A DNA stretch of 58,755 nucleotides from Pseudomonadota bacterium (GCA_023405815.1 JAEXXM010000044.1:1-58755), one strand, 5' to 3'; shown: positions 45,542 to 55,211, counted from the first letter of the stretch. Made by a program: numbers and translations. The notes: generated by a model not told the origin, from the sequence alone.

Positions 45542-46105
45542 TCATCTGCGAGCGTAGCGAGCTATCAATATCTGAGTGTCGCCGTAGGTGCGCCGGTCGA
45601 TTTCGGAAAAGGCCGGCGGCAGCGCCATGGAAATCCCCGCTCGTTCCTCCAGTACGATAATCGCCCCGGGAACGAGCCAACCGCCCTCCACCAGCGAGGT
45701 CAGTGCGCGCTCGCCCAGACCCTCTCCATAGGGAGGATCGAGGAATGCGACGTCGAACGGCGCCATCGTGCCGGCGGGCCCGAGGTCCGTGGCGTCGCGG
45801 CGGAAGATGCGCGTCACGCCCGTGAGCCCGAATTTCTCGACGTTGGTCCGGATCAGCGCCCGCGCCTCGGCCTCGTTGTCGACGAAGAGGCAGAACGCCG
45901 CCCCGCGCGAGATCGCTTCGAGACCGAGCGCGCCTGTGCCGGCGAAGAGGTCGACGACGCGCGCGCCTTCGAGCGAAAAGGTCTCGACGCCGTGCGCGAG
46001 AATGTTGAACAGGCTCTCGCGCACGCGGTCCGCGGTCGGACGCAATCCCTCGTGCTGCGGGCTCGAGAGGGCGCGGCCGCGCAATGTACCGCCGACGATC
46101 CTCAT
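45542..46105 (-). CDS. rsmD: 16S rRNA (guanine966-N2)-methyltransferase RsmD
   Basis: RsmD methylates G966 of 16S rRNA in the 30S subunit. The 187-residue protein begins MRIVGGTLRGRALSSP, then RPTADRVRESLFNIL, the SAM loop VVDLFAGTGALGLEAISRGA, and the catalytic DPPY in FDVAFLDPPYGEGL. Length is normal. Its start overlaps the end of the pseudouridine synthase gene by 4 bp, so the two are likely co-translated. The 3' end abuts a three-hairpin repeat. Confidence 0.95.
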   Translation of the reverse strand: MRIVGGTLRGRALSSPQHEGLRPTADRVRESLFNILAHGVETFSLEGARVVDLFAGTGALGLEAISRGAAFCLFVDNEAEARALIRTNVEKFGLTGVTRIFRRDATDLGPAGTMAPFDVAFLDPPYGEGLGERALTSLVEGGWLVPGAIIVLEERAGISMALPPAFSEIDRRTYGDTQILIARYARR

Positions 46106-47040
46106 TCTTCGTCGTCCCGCCTCTTGCCGGATCCCTTGCGCTTCGCTCGCTGCTGCTCGTCATCGGCCCCAAAGAGGTTCAGCTCCTCGGCGAGGCGCGC
46201 CCCGAGTTGGTCGGCCAGCACCCGTCGCCGCACCGGCTCGGCCTCGCCCGGCTTCAGCTCCAGGAGCTGGAACGGCCCGTAGGAGATGCGGATCAGCCGG
46301 TTCACCTCCAGGCCGAGGTGGGCGAGGATGCGCCGCACTTCGCGATTCTTTCCTTCACGCAGCGCGAACGTCAGCCACGCGTTGGCACCCTGCACGCTGT
46401 CGACCGTCGCCTCGATCGGCCCGTAGCGGATGCCCTCGATCTCGATCCCGTCCTTCAGCTTGTCGAGCTGCTCCTGCGCCACGCGTCCATGCGCACGCAC
46501 TCGGTAGCGGCGCAGCCAGCCGGTCGACGGCAGCTCCATGTGGCGAGCGAGCGCGCCGTCGTTGGTCAGCAGCAGCAGGCCCTCGCTGTTGAAGTCGAGC
46601 CGGCCGACGGAGATGACGCGGGGCATGTCCTCGGGCAGCGACTGGAACACAGTCGGGCGCCCCTGCGGATCGGAGTGCGTCGTGACGAGGCCGCGCGGCT
46701 TGTAATAGCGCCACAGGCGCGGCGGCTCGGCGGTCGGCAACAGCTTGCCGTCGACGAGCACCTTGTCTTTGGGACCCACCTCGAAGGCGGGCGTGGAAAG
46801 GACCTTTCCGTTGACGTTGACGCGCCCTTGGGCGATCCAGCGTTCGGCCTCGCGGCGCGAGCACAGGCCCGCTCGCGCCATCGCCTTGGCGATGCGCAGC
46901 GGCTCGTTGGGGTCGGCGGCAGGCTTGGCCTGCGGCTTGCGCGGCTTGGCGGGCGGCTTTCCGCCCTTGACGATGGGCTTGTGCCCAGGCTTGCGACCGG
47001 GCTTGCGGTCTTGGCGCTTTGCTGGTTTGTCGGCGGGCAT
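46102..47040 (-). CDS. rluB: RluB/RsuA-type rRNA pseudouridine synthase
   Basis: A 312-residue RsuA/RluB/RluE-family pseudouridine synthase. The N-terminus is a Lys/Pro-rich tail (about 1-45), followed by an S4 RNA-binding domain (IAKAMARAGLCSRREAERWI), and a catalytic domain with the aspartate in VISVGRLDFNSEGLLLLTND. The C-terminal portion has LREGKNREVRRILAHLGL. RluB modifies 23S U2605; the related RsuA or RluE cannot be excluded by sequence alone. It is divergent from tadA, whose coding start lies 40 bp away. Confidence 0.88.
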   Translation of the reverse strand: MPADKPAKRQDRKPGRKPGHKPIVKGGKPPAKPRKPQAKPAADPNEPLRIAKAMARAGLCSRREAERWIAQGRVNVNGKVLSTPAFEVGPKDKVLVDGKLLPTAEPPRLWRYYKPRGLVTTHSDPQGRPTVFQSLPEDMPRVISVGRLDFNSEGLLLLTNDGALARHMELPSTGWLRRYRVRAHGRVAQEQLDKLKDGIEIEGIRYGPIEATVDSVQGANAWLTFALREGKNREVRRILAHLGLEVNRLIRISYGPFQLLELKPGEAEPVRRRVLADQLGARLAEELNLFGADDEQQRAKRKGSGKRRDDEE

Positions 47041-47080
47041 GGAGCTTTCGAAGCAGTCGAAGCAGTCTGGCTGGGCCCTT

Positions 47081-47539
<459 letters not shown>

Positions 47540-47590
47540 CGAGGGTTCGGCCGCGGTGCTCCCTACGAGAGACAGATAACCATTTCTCCG

Positions 47591-47609
47591 CAGCCTCTCG
47601 GGGAGGCTG
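47591..47609. terminator. Hairpin between convergent tadA and patatin genes
   Basis: CAGCCTC (47591-47597) pairs with GAGGCTG (47603-47609) across TCGGG in the 153-bp convergent gap. No T-run follows on either strand, so terminator function is uncertain. Confidence 0.35.
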
Positions 47610-47692
47610 TCACCCAGATCTCCGATATGCCCGGCTAAGATGGATCGCGATACAGTGCGCACACACGGCGATCGTGTCCAAGCGCTTGGCTC

Positions 47693-48688
47693 CTAGCCCT
47701 TGGCGGGGCGGCGCCGTTTCAGGATGGGGCGCCGCAGGCGCAGCCGCGACCGCGGAGCGGAGGGTGGCGGCAGATGATCGATCGCTTCGGCGACGGGGAG
47801 CGTCTCCGCTTCTATGAGGCGCGAAAGCTGTGCCTTGACGCGCTCCTTGGCCGGCTCCGCCGCGGCGAGAATCTCGTCGATCTTCAGGAAGTCGAGGATC
47901 TGGAAGCGGCTGGTGCCGGCATCGATGTAGAGGTCCGGCTGTATGGTGCGCAGCTTCTCGCGGATGATCGAGCGCTCGAAGATGAAGTTGGCGGCAAACA
48001 GCGTCTCCCAGGCCTTGGGAATTTGCTGGCCCGGGCGGCGCACCGGCGCACCGCTCGCATCGACGGCCACGGTGAGGTCGGCCTCGTCCGAGATGAGGTC
48101 GAAGGGGAGCGGATTGACGAGGCCGCCGTCGATCAGCACCCGCCCCTCGATCACCATTGGCTGGAAGATCACCGGCAGCGCCATGCTGGCGGCGACGGCC
48201 GGACGCAGCGCGCCGGACGAGAACACCACCGACTCCTGCGCATAGAAGTCGGATGCGACGACCTTGAGCGGGATCGTCAGGTGCGCGAAGTCGCGCGCGA
48301 TGCGCGGCGGCAGGACGATATCGAGCAGCTTCTCCGCCGAAAGGAAGGCCGGGCGCGGCGCAAACGCATTGAGCAGGCCACCCTTGTTGCGCACCCGCGC
48401 CGAATAGAGGTCGCGCACGAGGTCGAGGCGCTTTTTCAGCACCTCGTAGGTATGTGCCCGGATCTGCTTGCCGCTGAGACCCGACGCATACGCGGCGGCG
48501 AAGATGGCGCCGATCGAGGTGCCGGCGATGACTTTGGGTCTGAGCCCGAGCTCGTCGAACGCTTCGAGGATAGGAATATGCGCAAGCCCGCGCGCACCTC
48601 CGCCCCCAAGCGCCAGCGCAATGCTGCGGCCCGCGGTGGCCGGCGCGGGTACGGGGGATGGTCGGGCCGGTACCGGCGTATCGGTCAT
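47693..48688 (-). CDS. Patatin-like phospholipase
   Basis: A 331-residue RssA/patatin-family serine lipase. The oxyanion loop is ALGGGGARGLAHIP, the nucleophile elbow GTSIGA, and the catalytic Asp in IDGGLVNPLPFDL. A Pro-rich N-terminus (about 5-20) and a basic tail (RLRLRRPILKRRRPAKG) flank the core; the tail could touch the membrane. GAGGGT precedes ATG 48688; an upstream frame to 48739 is less likely. The lipid substrate is unknown. It is co-directional with purD, 99 bp downstream of its start region. Confidence 0.88.
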   Translation of the reverse strand: MTDTPVPARPSPVPAPATAGRSIALALGGGGARGLAHIPILEAFDELGLRPKVIAGTSIGAIFAAAYASGLSGKQIRAHTYEVLKKRLDLVRDLYSARVRNKGGLLNAFAPRPAFLSAEKLLDIVLPPRIARDFAHLTIPLKVVASDFYAQESVVFSSGALRPAVAASMALPVIFQPMVIEGRVLIDGGLVNPLPFDLISDEADLTVAVDASGAPVRRPGQQIPKAWETLFAANFIFERSIIREKLRTIQPDLYIDAGTSRFQILDFLKIDEILAAAEPAKERVKAQLSRLIEAETLPVAEAIDHLPPPSAPRSRLRLRRPILKRRRPAKG

Positions 48689-48787
48689 CGGATACCCTCG
48701 GTGCTGCGTCGCAAATTCATGAGGCACCCTAGCCGGCAAATTTATCGCGATTTGCAGCAGTCCGGCACGTCGCCGCGGTCGCAGGCT

Positions 48788-50071
48788 TCATGCGCTGGCT
48801 TTCTCCCTTGCGACCGCGCGCCAGCCGATGTCGTGACGATAGAACCCTCCCGGCCAGTCGATGCGAGCCGCCGCCGCATAGGCGCGCGCCTGCGCCTCGG
48901 CGACGGTCTTGCCGCGCGCGCTTATGTTCAGCACGCGTCCGCCGTGTGCCAGAAGGCGATTCCCGTCGCGACGAGTTCCGGCATGGAATATTTCGACGCC
49001 CTCCACGGTGGAGGCGGCCTCTAACCCCTTGATCTCGGTTCCGACCTCGGGTGCGCCCGGATATCCATTGGCAGCCATGACCACCGTCAGTGCGGCATCG
49101 TCGTGCCAGCGCAGATCGAATGTGCCGAGCACGCCGTCGACGCAAGCCAGCAGCGCCGGCAGCAGGTCGGACTTGAGGCGAAGCATGAGGACCTGAGTCT
49201 CCGGATCGCCGAAACGTACGTTGTATTCGATCAGCTTCGGGCCGTCGGCAGTGATCATGAGGCCCGCGAACAGCACGCCCTTGAACGGGATGCCGCGCTT
49301 TGCCATGGCGGCGACGGTCGGCTCGATGATCTCGCGCATGGTGCGCTTTATCATTGCCTCGTCCATGATCGGCGCCGGCGAATAGGCGCCCATGCCACCA
49401 GTGTTCGGACCCGTATCACCGTCGCCGACACGCTTGTGATCCTGCGCCGCGGCGAGTGGGAGCGCATGCATGCCGTCCACAAGTGCGAAAAAGCTCGCTT
49501 CCTCTCCTTCGAGGAACTCCTCTATCACCACCTCGCTTCCCGCCTTGCCGAAGGCGCCGGCAAAGCAGGCATCGATGGCCGCCTCGGCTTCCTCGCGCGA
49601 CTGCGCGATCGTCACGCCCTTGCCGGCTGCGAGTCCGTCCGCCTTGACGACGATCGGCAGCTTCTGCCCCTGAAGATACGCCTTCGCGCTCGCTGCATCG
49701 CTAAAGCGGCCATAGGCCGCGGTCGGAATATTGAACTCGCGACACAGATCCTTGGTGAAGCCCTTGGAGCCTTCGAGCCTCGCTGCCGCCTGTCGCGGGC
49801 CAAAGCACTTGATCCCGGCCGTGGAAAGATCATCTACAAGGCCTGCAACCAACGGCGCTTCAGGACCGACGACGACGAGGTCGATGGCGCTGTCCTTGCA
49901 GAAGCGGATCACTGCCGTGTGGTCGGCGACGGCGATCGGAACACATTCGGCAACCTCCGCAATTCCGCCGTTCCCCGGCGCACAATAGAGCTTCGTCAGC
50001 AGCGGGCTGGCCGACAGCTTCCAGGCGAGCGCATGCTCGCGGCCGCCGGAGCCGATGAGGAGAACGTTCAT
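48788..50071 (-). CDS. purD: Phosphoribosylamine-glycine ligase PurD
   Basis: PurD (GAR synthetase) joins phosphoribosylamine and glycine with ATP in purine synthesis. The 427-residue length is typical. Visible features are the N-terminal MNVLLIGSGGREHALAWKLS, the ATP-grasp domain with VVKADGLAAGKGVTIAQ and IEEFLEGEEASFFALVDG, and VRFGDPETQVLMLRL. The C-terminal part shows AGTRRDGNRLLAHGGRVLNI. It is divergent from xseA across 105 bp. No purine-operon neighbour is adjacent, as is usual for alphaproteobacteria. Confidence 0.97.
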   Translation of the reverse strand: MNVLLIGSGGREHALAWKLSASPLLTKLYCAPGNGGIAEVAECVPIAVADHTAVIRFCKDSAIDLVVVGPEAPLVAGLVDDLSTAGIKCFGPRQAAARLEGSKGFTKDLCREFNIPTAAYGRFSDAASAKAYLQGQKLPIVVKADGLAAGKGVTIAQSREEAEAAIDACFAGAFGKAGSEVVIEEFLEGEEASFFALVDGMHALPLAAAQDHKRVGDGDTGPNTGGMGAYSPAPIMDEAMIKRTMREIIEPTVAAMAKRGIPFKGVLFAGLMITADGPKLIEYNVRFGDPETQVLMLRLKSDLLPALLACVDGVLGTFDLRWHDDAALTVVMAANGYPGAPEVGTEIKGLEAASTVEGVEIFHAGTRRDGNRLLAHGGRVLNISARGKTVAEAQARAYAAAARIDWPGGFYRHDIGWRAVAREKASA

Positions 50072-50176
50072 CGCGGAGCTTCTCTCGAAACCTAGGGGAC
50101 TTCTGCCGGGCCGGGCCTTGGCAGAGCGCGGACTGATGTATCATCGAATCGGAATGCCACAAACGTCGAGCAGCGC

Positions 50177-51658
50177 GTGACCCAGGCAGCACCTCAAGCA
50201 CAGGCCGGCGGCAACGTCGCCGAATATACGGTTTCCGAGCTTTCCGGCGCTATCAAGCGCGCCTTGGAGGAAGGCTTCGGGTACGTGCGCTTGCGCGGGG
50301 AGATATCGGGTTTCCGCGGTGCCCATGCGTCGGGTCACTGCTATTTTGCCTTGAAGGACGACAAGGCGAAGATCGAGGCCGTCATCTGGAAGATGAACTA
50401 CGGCCGCCTCAAGGTTAAGCCCGAGGAGGGCATGGAGGTCGTCGTCCAGGGTCGCGTCACGAGCTATCCCGGCTCGTCGAAATATCAGATCGTCATCGAG
50501 AGCCTCGAGCCAGCCGGCCTTGGCGCGCTGATGGCCCTGCTCGAGGAGCGCAAGCGCCGCTTCGCCGCCGAGGGACTCTTCGCCGAGGAGCGCAAGCGGC
50601 CCCGCCCGTTCCTGCCGCGCCTCGTCGGCATCATCACCTCACCGACCGGTGCCGTCATTCGCGACATGCTGCACGGCTTTTCGGAGCGCTTCCCGACGCG
50701 CGTCATCGTCTGGCCGGTGCGCGTGCAGGGCGAGACGTGCGCGATGGAAGTAGCCGCGGCGATTGCCGGTTTCAACGCATTCCGCGTCGACGGGCCGTTC
50801 ATGCGCCCCGATGTGCTCATCGTCGCGCGCGGAGGCGGCAGCCTCGAGGACTTGTGGGGCTTCAACGAGGAGATCGTCGTGCGCGCCGTGGCCGCGAGCA
50901 CCATCCCCATCATCTCCGCTGTCGGCCACGAGACCGATTGGACGCTCATCGACCTCGTCGCCGATGCGCGCGCCCCGACGCCGACCAAGGCGGCCGAATG
51001 GGCGGTGCCGAAATTCGCCGAGCTTGCCGACAGCACCGACAAGTGCGGGTTGCGCCTTGCCACTGCGGCACGTCGCGTTCTTCAGCACTCGCGTGCGCAC
51101 CTGAAGGCGGCAACGCGTGGCATACCCCGCCTCGAGGATCTGCTGGCGATGCCTCGGCAGCGGTTCGACGCCTGCGAGAAGCGCCTCGGCCGTGCTCTGC
51201 TGGCAAACGCCCGGTCTCATCATACGCGCTATGCGCGCATCGCCGCTCGCCTGCGTCCGATGCCCATCCAGCACCGTATGTCCGTCTGCAGCGAGCGCGC
51301 GGCGTCCCTGCAGGCCCGGGCAGCACAGGCGCTGCGCAACGGCGTGGCCGCGCGTCGGCGCCAGCTTGCGAGCGCGGACATGTTGCTGTCGACCCTCAGC
51401 TATCAAAGCGTGCTGCAGCGCGGCTTTGCCCTCGTCCGCGATGCTGGCGGACGGCCGGTGCGGGCGGCATCCGCGACCTCGGCAGGCGAACGGCTCGAGC
51501 TCGAGTTCCGCGACGGCCGCGTCGACGCCGAGGTGCTCGGCGTGCACGCTACGGATGCCGGAAAGTCAGCCGCGCCACCCCAGCCCGCGCAACCATCCCC
51601 ACCTGGCGTAAGGCGGTCGCGCGGACGCGGTGGCAGCGGCCAGGGCTCCCTCTTTTAG
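50177..51658 (+). CDS. xseA: Exodeoxyribonuclease VII large subunit
   Basis: XseA is the catalytic subunit of ExoVII, which degrades single-stranded DNA together with XseB. The 493-residue protein has an N-terminal OB fold (VRLRGEISGFRGAHASGHCY), the central nuclease domain with IITSPTGAVIRDMLHGFSER, ILIVARGGGSLEDLWGFNEE and PIISAVGHETDWTLIDLVAD, and a long Arg/Ala-rich helical region (about 290-400) that binds XseB. It starts at GTG 50177; no strong ribosome-binding site is seen. The C-terminal low-complexity tail ends in QGSLF. DUF2093 follows. Confidence 0.96.
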   Translation: MTQAAPQAQAGGNVAEYTVSELSGAIKRALEEGFGYVRLRGEISGFRGAHASGHCYFALKDDKAKIEAVIWKMNYGRLKVKPEEGMEVVVQGRVTSYPGSSKYQIVIESLEPAGLGALMALLEERKRRFAAEGLFAEERKRPRPFLPRLVGIITSPTGAVIRDMLHGFSERFPTRVIVWPVRVQGETCAMEVAAAIAGFNAFRVDGPFMRPDVLIVARGGGSLEDLWGFNEEIVVRAVAASTIPIISAVGHETDWTLIDLVADARAPTPTKAAEWAVPKFAELADSTDKCGLRLATAARRVLQHSRAHLKAATRGIPRLEDLLAMPRQRFDACEKRLGRALLANARSHHTRYARIAARLRPMPIQHRMSVCSERAASLQARAAQALRNGVAARRRQLASADMLLSTLSYQSVLQRGFALVRDAGGRPVRAASATSAGERLELEFRDGRVDAEVLGVHATDAGKSAAPPQPAQPSPPGVRRSRGRGGSGQGSLF

Positions 51659-51735
51659 GATATAGGTGATTACCGGCGCTTGACGCGCAACGCGCGATTG
51701 GCATTGTGGTCGGCTGACATCGGCTAGAGAAAAGC

Positions 51736-51975
51736 ATGAACAGGATCGACAGGTTCTTCGGCCTCCGCGGCGAGGCGAAGGTCAAGTTCCTTAACGGAGA
51801 GTTTCAGGTTCTCTCCCCCGGCGACTTTGTGCGCTGCGCCGTCACCGGCGAGCCGATCATGCTTCCCGAGCTGCGCTATTGGAGCGTCGAGCTGCAGGAG
51901 GCGTACTCCTCGCCCGACGCCTCTATGCAGCGCTTTCTCCAGATGCGCGATAAGTTGCAGCGCGAGGAGCCCTAG
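51736..51975 (+). CDS. DUF2093 domain protein
   Basis: A 79-residue protein of the DUF2093 family, nearly confined to alphaproteobacteria and usually beside xseA. It reads EAKVKFLNGEFQVLSPGDFV, then RCAVTGEPIMLPELRYWSVE and QEAYSSPDASMQRFLQ. One cysteine is present (RCAVTG). The function is unknown. It lies 77 bp after xseA on the same strand and its last codon overlaps the lpxK stop region on the other strand. Assignment is by motif and context. Confidence 0.88.
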   Translation: MNRIDRFFGLRGEAKVKFLNGEFQVLSPGDFVRCAVTGEPIMLPELRYWSVELQEAYSSPDASMQRFLQMRDKLQREEP

Positions 51976-53021
51976 GTCGGCGGCGGCCTGTTTCGACGCG
52001 AGACGCCTTTCATTGCCGCCTCGACCAATGAGTTGAGCCGATCGAGTTCACGCGCGTCGATTTGCATCTCGATAGGCAGCATGCGCGTCTGCGCAGCAAG
52101 CGACTTGAGCGCCGCATCGCCGCTGAGGCGCGCAAAGTCCTTCTCCGTCGTCACCAGCCGTGCGCCGTGCTTCTCGGCCGATTTCAAGAGGTGCTCGGCG
52201 TCGGATGCTTTGAACCAGTGATGGTCCGGAAACGACACGGCATCGGCAATCCGGCCGCCGAGCGCCTCGAGCAGCCGATAGAAGCGGCGCGGATTGGCAA
52301 TGCCGGCAAAGGCGACGAGCGGCTTCTCTGCGATCCACGACGTATCGCCTGTGGCTCCGACCCTCGCGGTGAGCACGGGCCCTGGGAAGCCCTGACGCAG
52401 CACTCCGAGCACGCGGCTCTCGTCGGGAGGATCGCGCACGATGATCGCGTCGACGAGACCGAGCTGAAATTCGAGCGGCGCACGAAGTGGACCGGCCGGG
52501 ATCACCTCGCCGTTGCCGACGCCCCGCCGGCCGTCGACGAGCGCGACTGCAAGGTCCTTCGCGACGGCGGCGTTCTGCAACCCGTCGTCCATGATGACGA
52601 CGCTCGCCGGCGCCCCCCCGCGCTCGATGGCGATGATGCCCGCGCGCCGGTCGCGTGCGACGAGCGTAGGCGCCACCCCGGCAAGCAGCAGCGGCTCGTC
52701 GCCGAACCGGTGCGCCGCCGAGCTGCCGTTTTCAACCCATGTCGGCCCGGTGCTGCTGCCGCCGTATCCGCGCGTCAGGAACACCGGACGCTCCCCGCGC
52801 GCGATCAACAGGCGCGCGATGTGGATCGACAGAGGAGTCTTTCCCGTGCCGCCGGCGGTGAAATTGCCGACGCAGATGACGGGCAGCCGCGAGCGGTATG
52901 GTGTCCCCTGGCGATAGCGCCGCTCCGCGATCCAGCCATAGAGCCAGGAAATCGGCATGAGCGCGCGTTGGCGCATGTCGTCTGCGCCGCCGTACCACCA
53001 GGACGGCTCGTCAAGACGCAC
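51972..53021 (-). CDS. lpxK: Tetraacyldisaccharide 4'-kinase LpxK
   Basis: LpxK phosphorylates the lipid A precursor at the 4' position, at the inner membrane. The 349-residue protein has the characteristic opening PSWWYGG, the P-loop VGNFTAGGTGKTPLSIHIA, LTRGYGGSS and later DDGLQNAAVAKDLAV, plus SFPDHHWF. It starts at GTG 53021, which overlaps the waaA-fusion stop by 11 bp, so translation is coupled. It ends against DUF2093 on the other strand. Motifs and order (waaA then lpxK) leave little doubt. Confidence 0.95.
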   Translation of the reverse strand: MRLDEPSWWYGGADDMRQRALMPISWLYGWIAERRYRQGTPYRSRLPVICVGNFTAGGTGKTPLSIHIARLLIARGERPVFLTRGYGGSSTGPTWVENGSSAAHRFGDEPLLLAGVAPTLVARDRRAGIIAIERGGAPASVVIMDDGLQNAAVAKDLAVALVDGRRGVGNGEVIPAGPLRAPLEFQLGLVDAIIVRDPPDESRVLGVLRQGFPGPVLTARVGATGDTSWIAEKPLVAFAGIANPRRFYRLLEALGGRIADAVSFPDHHWFKASDAEHLLKSAEKHGARLVTTEKDFARLSGDAALKSLAAQTRMLPIEMQIDARELDRLNSLVEAAMKGVSRRNRPPPT

Positions 53022-55041
53022 GCTTCAATCTCTCGTCGGGCAGGTAGCGCAGCAGCGCCTCGACGGTTTTGTCGAGCGCGCCGGAAAGGGTATCGAGCGC
53101 CTGTTCGGCACCCGCGCGCATGCTCTGCAACTCCGCCGGGCTATCGAGAATCTTCGACACGGCTGCGGCGATATCCGTCGAGGAGTGAACCTCGATGGCG
53201 CCCCCGTGCCGCAGCAGCGCGCGGTATGCGTCGCGGAAATTGTGCCAGTGAGGGCCGGTCAGAACGGCAGCGCCATGGCGTATCGCTTCGATCGGGTTCT
53301 GCCCGCCGCGGTCGACGAGCGAGCCGCCGACGAAGGCGACAGGCGCGAGCGCGAAGAGCGTTCCGAGCTCGCCGATGGTGTCGGCGATGTAGATCTCCGT
53401 CCGCGGACCGGGGAGCGCGCCGAGCGACCGCTGCGCCACCGTGAACCCGAGGTTCTTCAACATTTCGGCAATCGCCGTGCCTCGCTCAGGATGGCGCGGC
53501 GCGATGATCGTGCACAGCCCTTCGAAGCGCCGTGCGAGCGCCCGATGCGCGACGGCGATGCTTTCCTCTTCGCCTTCGTGCGTGCTGGCCGCGGCGAAGA
53601 CGGGACGCTCGCCGAGCGCTGCTTTAAGGCGGTCTAGCTCCTGAAGATCGACTGGCGGTGGCGGCGCATCGATTTTCAGGTTGCCGACAGAGACGACGTT
53701 GCGTGCCCCGAGGGCGGAGAAGCCGAGCGCCATCCGGTCGTTCTGGGCGAGGATGATGCTGAAGCGGCTGAACAGCGGCACCGCCATCGCCTTGTTGCGT
53801 TGCCAGCGCCGTCGGCTTCGGTGCGAGAGCCGTGCGTTGACGAGCGCGATGGGAATATTGCGCACCGCCGTGTCGAGGATCAGCGACGGCCAGATCTCCG
53901 ATTCCGTGAACACGGCGAGATCAGGCTGCCAATGCTCGAGGAAGCGCGCGGCATATTCCGGCGCATCGAGCGGCACGTACTGATGCACGGCATTCGGCCC
54001 GAGACGTCGCTCCGCAAGGCCTGCCGAGGTGACGGTGCCCGTCGTGAGCAGGAAATGGAGATCGGGCCGCGCTGCCCCTAGCGCTTCGATCACGGGCAGG
54101 ACGGCATTGGTCTCGCCCACGCTCGCCGCATGCACCCAGCACACGACGCCTTTCGGCCGCGCGATGCTGGCGTACCCGAGCCGCTCGCCGCGCCTCCGCG
54201 GATCCTCCTTGCCGCTGCGCTCGCGCACCTTGAGGATCAGCGGCGCGAAGGGGCGCAGTAGGCTCATCGTGGTGCGATAGGCCTTGAGGCGGAAGTCGGG
54301 ATCGGCAGGCGGCGAGGAGGGATCGGCGACGCTTGCCGGCGTGGCACGCGTAAGGTTCGCGCCGACGATGTCGTACGCCCGGCGGGTGACGGCGTTGAGC
54401 GCCCGTTCCAGTTGTTGCCGTGCGAATTCCAACTCGGCCTCCCCCGCGTCCGGTGGCACCCAGATCGGGTCGCCTGCGACATAGGCGATCTTGGAGCCCG
54501 GGAGGTTGATTGTCATCCGGCTCCAGGTGTCGAGGGAGTGAAATCGCGAGCTGGCGGCGGCACAGGGCACGATGGGACGCCCGGATAGTCGCGCAATAGT
54601 CACGATGCCGATCCCTGCCCGTCGGGCCGGTCCGGGCGGCACGTCCGCGGTCATGACCACCGAGTAGCCGTCCTTGAGGGCGCGAACAGCTTGTCGCAGC
54701 GCGTGAACGCCGCCGCGATCTTTGCGCCGTCCCCCGGCGCCCGCGCCACGGATGAGCTCGACCCCGAATCGCTCCATTGCCGCCCCGACGAGCTCCGCAT
54801 CGCCATGGCGGGCGACCATTGCGGCGACTTTGACCTCGGGCCCCGGCCGGAACCCGGAGGACAGCATGAACTGGCCGTGCCAGACGGCAACGATGAGCGG
54901 GTGATCGCCGGCGAGACGCTTTAGGGCGTCCTCGGGCTCGTAAACCACCTTGGATGTGCGCTGGACTAGCGAAATCAGGCCGGCGAGGGCGCTGCCGGCG
55001 AGGCGATTGAGCTTACGTGTGGTGTCAGGCGAACGTGCCAT
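53011..55041 (-). CDS. waaA: DUF374 acyltransferase-like / Kdo transferase fusion
   Basis: A 676-residue fusion. Residues about 30-230 are a DUF374 lysophospholipid-acyltransferase-like domain: IVAVWHGQFMLSSGF, GDAELVGAAMERFGVELIRG, VVMTADVPPGPARRAGIGIV. After a Pro-rich linker (about 235-250) comes WaaA/KdtA from about 252: SLLRPFAPLILKVRERSGKE, VHAASVGETNAVLPVIEALG, VFTESEIWPSLILDTAVRN, APRHPERG and GGQNPIEAIRHGAAVLTGPH. WaaA adds Kdo to lipid A at the inner membrane. In most Hyphomicrobiales these are two adjacent genes. A palindromic repeat abuts the start; no ribosome-binding site is visible. Confidence 0.92.
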   Translation of the reverse strand: MARSPDTTRKLNRLAGSALAGLISLVQRTSKVVYEPEDALKRLAGDHPLIVAVWHGQFMLSSGFRPGPEVKVAAMVARHGDAELVGAAMERFGVELIRGAGAGGRRKDRGGVHALRQAVRALKDGYSVVMTADVPPGPARRAGIGIVTIARLSGRPIVPCAAASSRFHSLDTWSRMTINLPGSKIAYVAGDPIWVPPDAGEAELEFARQQLERALNAVTRRAYDIVGANLTRATPASVADPSSPPADPDFRLKAYRTTMSLLRPFAPLILKVRERSGKEDPRRRGERLGYASIARPKGVVCWVHAASVGETNAVLPVIEALGAARPDLHFLLTTGTVTSAGLAERRLGPNAVHQYVPLDAPEYAARFLEHWQPDLAVFTESEIWPSLILDTAVRNIPIALVNARLSHRSRRRWQRNKAMAVPLFSRFSIILAQNDRMALGFSALGARNVVSVGNLKIDAPPPPVDLQELDRLKAALGERPVFAAASTHEGEEESIAVAHRALARRFEGLCTIIAPRHPERGTAIAEMLKNLGFTVAQRSLGALPGPRTEIYIADTIGELGTLFALAPVAFVGGSLVDRGGQNPIEAIRHGAAVLTGPHWHNFRDAYRALLRHGGAIEVHSSTDIAAAVSKILDSPAELQSMRAGAEQALDTLSGALDKTVEALLRYLPDERLKRAS

Positions 55042-55044
55042 CCG

Positions 55045-55122
55045 CTAGTGTCCCGCTTCCAAAGCTCGCCACAGTTCGCGGCTGGGGTCTGGAGCGAGCT
55101 TTGGAAGCATAAGGGACACTAG
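55045..55122. repeat. CTAGTG-bounded palindrome 1
   Basis: Arms at 55045-55069 and 55094-55122 pair: CTAGTGTCCC with GGGACACTAG, then CTTCCAAAGCTCGC with GCGAGCTTTGGAAG, one base against five unpaired between. The element ends 3 bp from the waaA-fusion start codon. Confidence 0.85.
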
Positions 55123-55135
55123 GATTTTATGCTTG

Positions 55136-55211
55136 CTAGTGTGATTCAGATCGAGAAATTCACTCGCCACCTCCCCTCCTATGATGGCGAATTTCTCGAT
55201 CATCACACTAG
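55136..55211. repeat. CTAGTG-bounded palindrome 2
   Basis: CTAGTGTGAT (55136-55145) pairs with ATCACACTAG (55202-55211), and ATCGAGAAATTC (55150-55161) with GAATTTCTCGAT (55189-55200), all perfect. It shares the CTAGTG termini of palindrome 1 but not its interior; 13 bp separate them. Confidence 0.85.
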
